25,592 bases of DNA, from positions 1 through 25,592 of the forward strand of contig VBPB01000041.1 of NCBI GenBank assembly GCA_005893365.1, written 5' to 3'. Source of the DNA: Candidatus Eiseniibacteriota bacterium. GTDB lineage: Bacteria > Eisenbacteria > RBG-16-71-46. How positions within the stretch are numbered: the first letter of the stretch is position 1; each line of letters begins with the position of its first letter. The translations under genes were made by a program, and so were the position numbers. Under the pieces are notes generated by a model. The model did no database searches. It was not told where the DNA came from and was given only the letters and a program-made list of their open reading frames with translations. Positions 23,904 to 25,592 of the stretch are shown piece after piece.

Positions 23904-24514
23904 GGTGCTCCGTCGGGGAACAGCACCACCGGCAGCCGCGGCGACTCGCCCGCGACGCTCACGACCAGCTCGCGCACCGCGGCGTCCTGGTCGATGTCCA
24001 CCCACTGGTAGGGGATCTGGTTGCGCGCCAGGAACTCGCGCGCCGCGTAGCTCGGAGGCGACCAGCGCGAGCCGACGACACGGATGCCTTCGAACGCCGG
24101 CCGCGACCGATCCGACCAGCCCGCGAGCAGGTCGTCCAGCACCGGGTAGAGCCGCTCCTCGGGCGGGTCCCAGGGCTTCATCAGATAGTGGTGGAGGCCC
24201 GCCTCGTTGATGGCGGCGATCGCCGCCGCGGTGTCGGCGTAGGCGGTGAGCAGCACCCGCAGCGCGTCGGGGTAGAGCTTGCGCGCCTCGCGCAGGAACT
24301 CGACCCCGGTCATCCCCGGCATGCGCTGGTCGGCGAGCAGCAGCGCCACCGCGCCCGAGCGCCGCTGGAGCTGGCGCAGCGCCTCGAGCGCCTCGGCACC
24401 CGAGCTCGCGGTGACGAGGCGGTACGGCTCGCCGTAGTGCCGCCGCAGGTCGCGCTCGATCGCGCTCAACACATCGCGATCGTCGTCCACCGACAGCAGG
24501 ACCGGCTTAGCCAC
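23768..24514 (-). CDS. Response regulator receiver plus thioredoxin-fold domain (N-terminal half of a split fusion)
   Basis: GTG 24514 starts a receiver domain: SVDDDRD with the acidic pocket at D10-D12, phosphoacceptor D62 in LLLADQRMPGMTG, T90 in LLTAY and K113 in LMKPW. Residues about 143-203 form a glutaredoxin/thioredoxin-like fold (IRVVGSRWSPPSYAAREFLA, LPVVLFPDGA) with SPPS where an active CPxC would be, so it is redox-inactive. After FPDGA the frame becomes Arg/Trp/Pro-rich and stops at 23768, antiparallel in sense to family sequence, while the expected flavoprotein continues in the other frame from 23903. A deletion of about 19 bases (1 modulo 3) near 23906 would explain both. The gene overlaps the 103-residue gene by eight bases (GTGGCTAA) and should be activated by the upstream kinase. 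Confidence 0.85.
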   Translation of the reverse strand: MAKPVLLSVDDDRDVLSAIERDLRRHYGEPYRLVTASSGAEALEALRQLQRRSGAVALLLADQRMPGMTGVEFLREARKLYPDALRVLLTAYADTAAAIAAINEAGLHHYLMKPWDPPEERLYPVLDDLLAGWSDRSRPAFEGIRVVGSRWSPPSYAAREFLARNQIPYQWVDIDQDAAVRELVVSVAGESPRLPVVLFPDGAPWSWRRRPGSRRWRPGPSTRWSSWAAGPPGSPTRSTRPAKACARS

Positions 24515-24818
24515 CGCTCGGTCCCTTGGAGGGCTCCTCGAGCGCCCCATGGCGGCGCAGCGTGCGCTCGATCTGCTCCAGCGAGAACTGATTGAGCCCG
24601 ACGATGCGCGTCGCCGCGCGGAACGCGGGCGGCACGATCGCCAGGGCTTCCGCCTTGCTGCCCACGTCCACGATGATCCAGGCGCTGTGGGCGCCGTCCA
24701 TGCAGCCCCAGTCGGCGTGGGTCAGGAAGTGGGACCCGGTCGAGAGCAGCACCCGCACCGCCCGCGCGCAGGCCACCGTGTCGGCCTCGTGCGGCACTTC
24801 GATCAGGAATCGCGCCAC
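24507..24818 (-). CDS. Conserved-looking 103-aa hypothetical protein
   Basis: Starts at GTG 24818 with a good GGAGG (24825-24829) six bases upstream and ends at TAA 24507, overlapping the response regulator start by eight bases. The sequence suggests a small alpha/beta (ferredoxin-like) fold: a first strand RFLIEV, helix ACARAVRVLLSTG, then SHFLTHADWGCMDGAHSAWI and a strand WIIVDV, helix SKAEALAIVPPAF, strand ATRIVGLNQF. It has two cysteines, one in DWGCMDG. I recall similar small proteins beside response regulator/flavoprotein fusions but know no function. Its tight coupling suggests it belongs to the signalling pathway, perhaps as ligand sensor or adaptor (inference). Confidence 0.78.
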   Translation of the reverse strand: MARFLIEVPHEADTVACARAVRVLLSTGSHFLTHADWGCMDGAHSAWIIVDVGSKAEALAIVPPAFRAATRIVGLNQFSLEQIERTLRRHGALEEPSKGPSGG

Positions 24819-24834
24819 TGCGAACCTCCCTTCC

Positions 24835-25592
24835 TCATGCGACCGCCGTTCTGCGCGGCAGGATCACCCGGAACTCCGTGCGCCCCGGCCGCGACTCCAG
24901 CTCGATCCGGCCGCCGTGCTCGCGCACCAGGCGCTGGGAGATGTCGAGCCCCAGCCCGGTGCCCTCGCCCTGCGGCTTGGTGGTGAAGAACGGATCGAAG
25001 ATCTTCTCCCGGATCGCTTCCGGGACCCCGGGGCCATCGTCCACCACCCGCACCACGACCTCGTGGTCGCGCGCCTCGGCGGTCACCTCGATCTGGCCCG
25101 ACTCCGGAGCGGCCTCGATCGCGTTGGCGATCAGGTTCGCCCACACCTGGTTCAGCTCGCCGCCGAACCCCTCGATCGCCGGCAGGCCGTCTTGCACCCG
25201 GAGCGAGACGCGCACGCCGCGCGTCCGCGCCTTGCCCCCGAGCACCGCCAGCGTGTCGGCGAGTCCCTGGCCGATCGCGACCGGGGCGGGGACTCGGGAC
25301 TGGTCCATGTAGGTGAACCCCTTGATCGCCGCCACCAGCGTGTGGATGCGGCTCGCCGCCGCCTGCACCTCGGCGGCCAGCGCGCGCACGCGGCAGGAGG
25401 CGACGACCGCGCGCACCGCGTAGCCGATAGCCTCCGGCCCCAGCGTGTGCTCCAGGCGCGTGAGGCTCGCCACGGTGAGCGGCGTCTCGGCCGCCGCCGC
25501 GATGGTCTCGGCGTCCAGCCGCTGCCGGCGCAGCCAGTCCGCCACCGCCTCCTCGCGATCGGCGCGCTCGAGCGGCGAGAGCGTGGCGCGCG
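24835..25592 (-). CDS. Histidine-kinase-type ATPase, 5' end outside window
   Basis: The frame is open to the right edge, so the N-terminus lies outside the window; GTG 25545 is probably internal, since LSPLERADREEAVADWLRRQ reads through it. The C-terminal HATPase domain is complete: N-box NQVWANLIANAIEAA, G1 VVDDGPGVPE, F-box IFDPFFTTKPQ and G2 GEGTGLGLDISQRLV. Ahead of it SRIHTLVAAIKGFTYMD occupies the dimerisation-helix position, but it does not look like a standard H-box, so the phosphoacceptor is uncertain. In relatives I recall a cyclic-nucleotide-binding-type sensor in front, not checkable here. It ends 16 bases before the 103-residue gene and is first of the visible operon leading to the receiver/flavoprotein. 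Confidence 0.87.
   Translation of the reverse strand, partial: RATLSPLERADREEAVADWLRRQRLDAETIAAAAETPLTVASLTRLEHTLGPEAIGYAVRAVVASCRVRALAAEVQAAASRIHTLVAAIKGFTYMDQSRVPAPVAIGQGLADTLAVLGGKARTRGVRVSLRVQDGLPAIEGFGGELNQVWANLIANAIEAAPESGQIEVTAEARDHEVVVRVVDDGPGVPEAIREKIFDPFFTTKPQGEGTGLGLDISQRLVREHGGRIELESRPGRTEFRVILPRRTAVA

Noticed and set aside
1..25592. tRNA, rRNA, CRISPR arrays, transposases and attachment sites
   Set aside because: Looked for cloverleaf-like segments, regularly spaced repeats, IS ends and transposase motifs; none seen.

Overview
The window is one very GC-rich stretch (my impression is about 70% G+C) packed with bacterial genes, with strongly G/C-biased third codon positions and many GTG starts. 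I see no rRNA, tRNA, CRISPR array or insertion sequence. The gene mix (fused response regulator/FAD oxidoreductase, Ser/Thr kinase with a STAND ATPase and TPR tail, VIT-VWA protein beside an ECF sigma factor, fused TRAP permease, Tad proteins) suggests an uncultured soil or sediment bacterium of the Candidatus Rokubacteria/Methylomirabilota type. That assignment is inference; Acidobacteria or a deltaproteobacterial lineage are alternatives.

Layout. (1) 1-5525: carbohydrate block. A six-hairpin glycosidase-like gene cut by the left edge (+) converges on a minus-strand pair, GH94-type phosphorylase then GH1 beta-glucosidase. (2) 5943-8337: TadE and TadG surface-pilus proteins (+), overlapped tail-to-tail by a GT9 glycosyltransferase (-). 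(3) 8363-9416: a DoxX-family membrane protein (-) facing an HTH regulator (+). Their conserved N-termini nearly touch, and the regulator is also frameshifted near its 3' end. (4) 9441-12692: a free-methionine-sulfoxide-reductase-type GAF protein in an operon with a hybrid GAF/PAS histidine kinase (-). (5) 12955-16191: VIT-VWA protein, ECF-like sigma factor and a 77-residue protein, joined by ATGA overlaps (+); the first gene carries an apparent frameshift. (6) 16396-21324: fused TRAP DctQM permease, then a kinase-STAND-TPR protein (+), each preceded by a GGTAGNCTG box close to the ATG. (7) 21384-22804: NmrA-like reductase and a MarR regulator (-), each with a matching ATGTGT-N4-ACACAT-type operator upstream. 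(8) 22881-25592: a signalling operon (-): ATP-binding kinase (cut by the right edge), a 103-residue protein, a response regulator with a thioredoxin-fold segment, and an FAD oxidoreductase. The last two are normally one fused protein but are in different frames here.

How the parts fit. Blocks 4, 7 and 8 share a redox or stress-sensing theme. Block 5 looks like an envelope or stress regulatory cassette without a recognisable anti-sigma factor. Block 1 would feed phosphorolysis and hydrolysis of beta-linked oligosaccharides. Three genes (HTH, VIT-VWA, REC/FAD reductase) show frame breaks of the same sign, each equivalent to missing bases (1 modulo 3). This raises the question of small deletion errors in the assembly versus real gene decay or gene fission.
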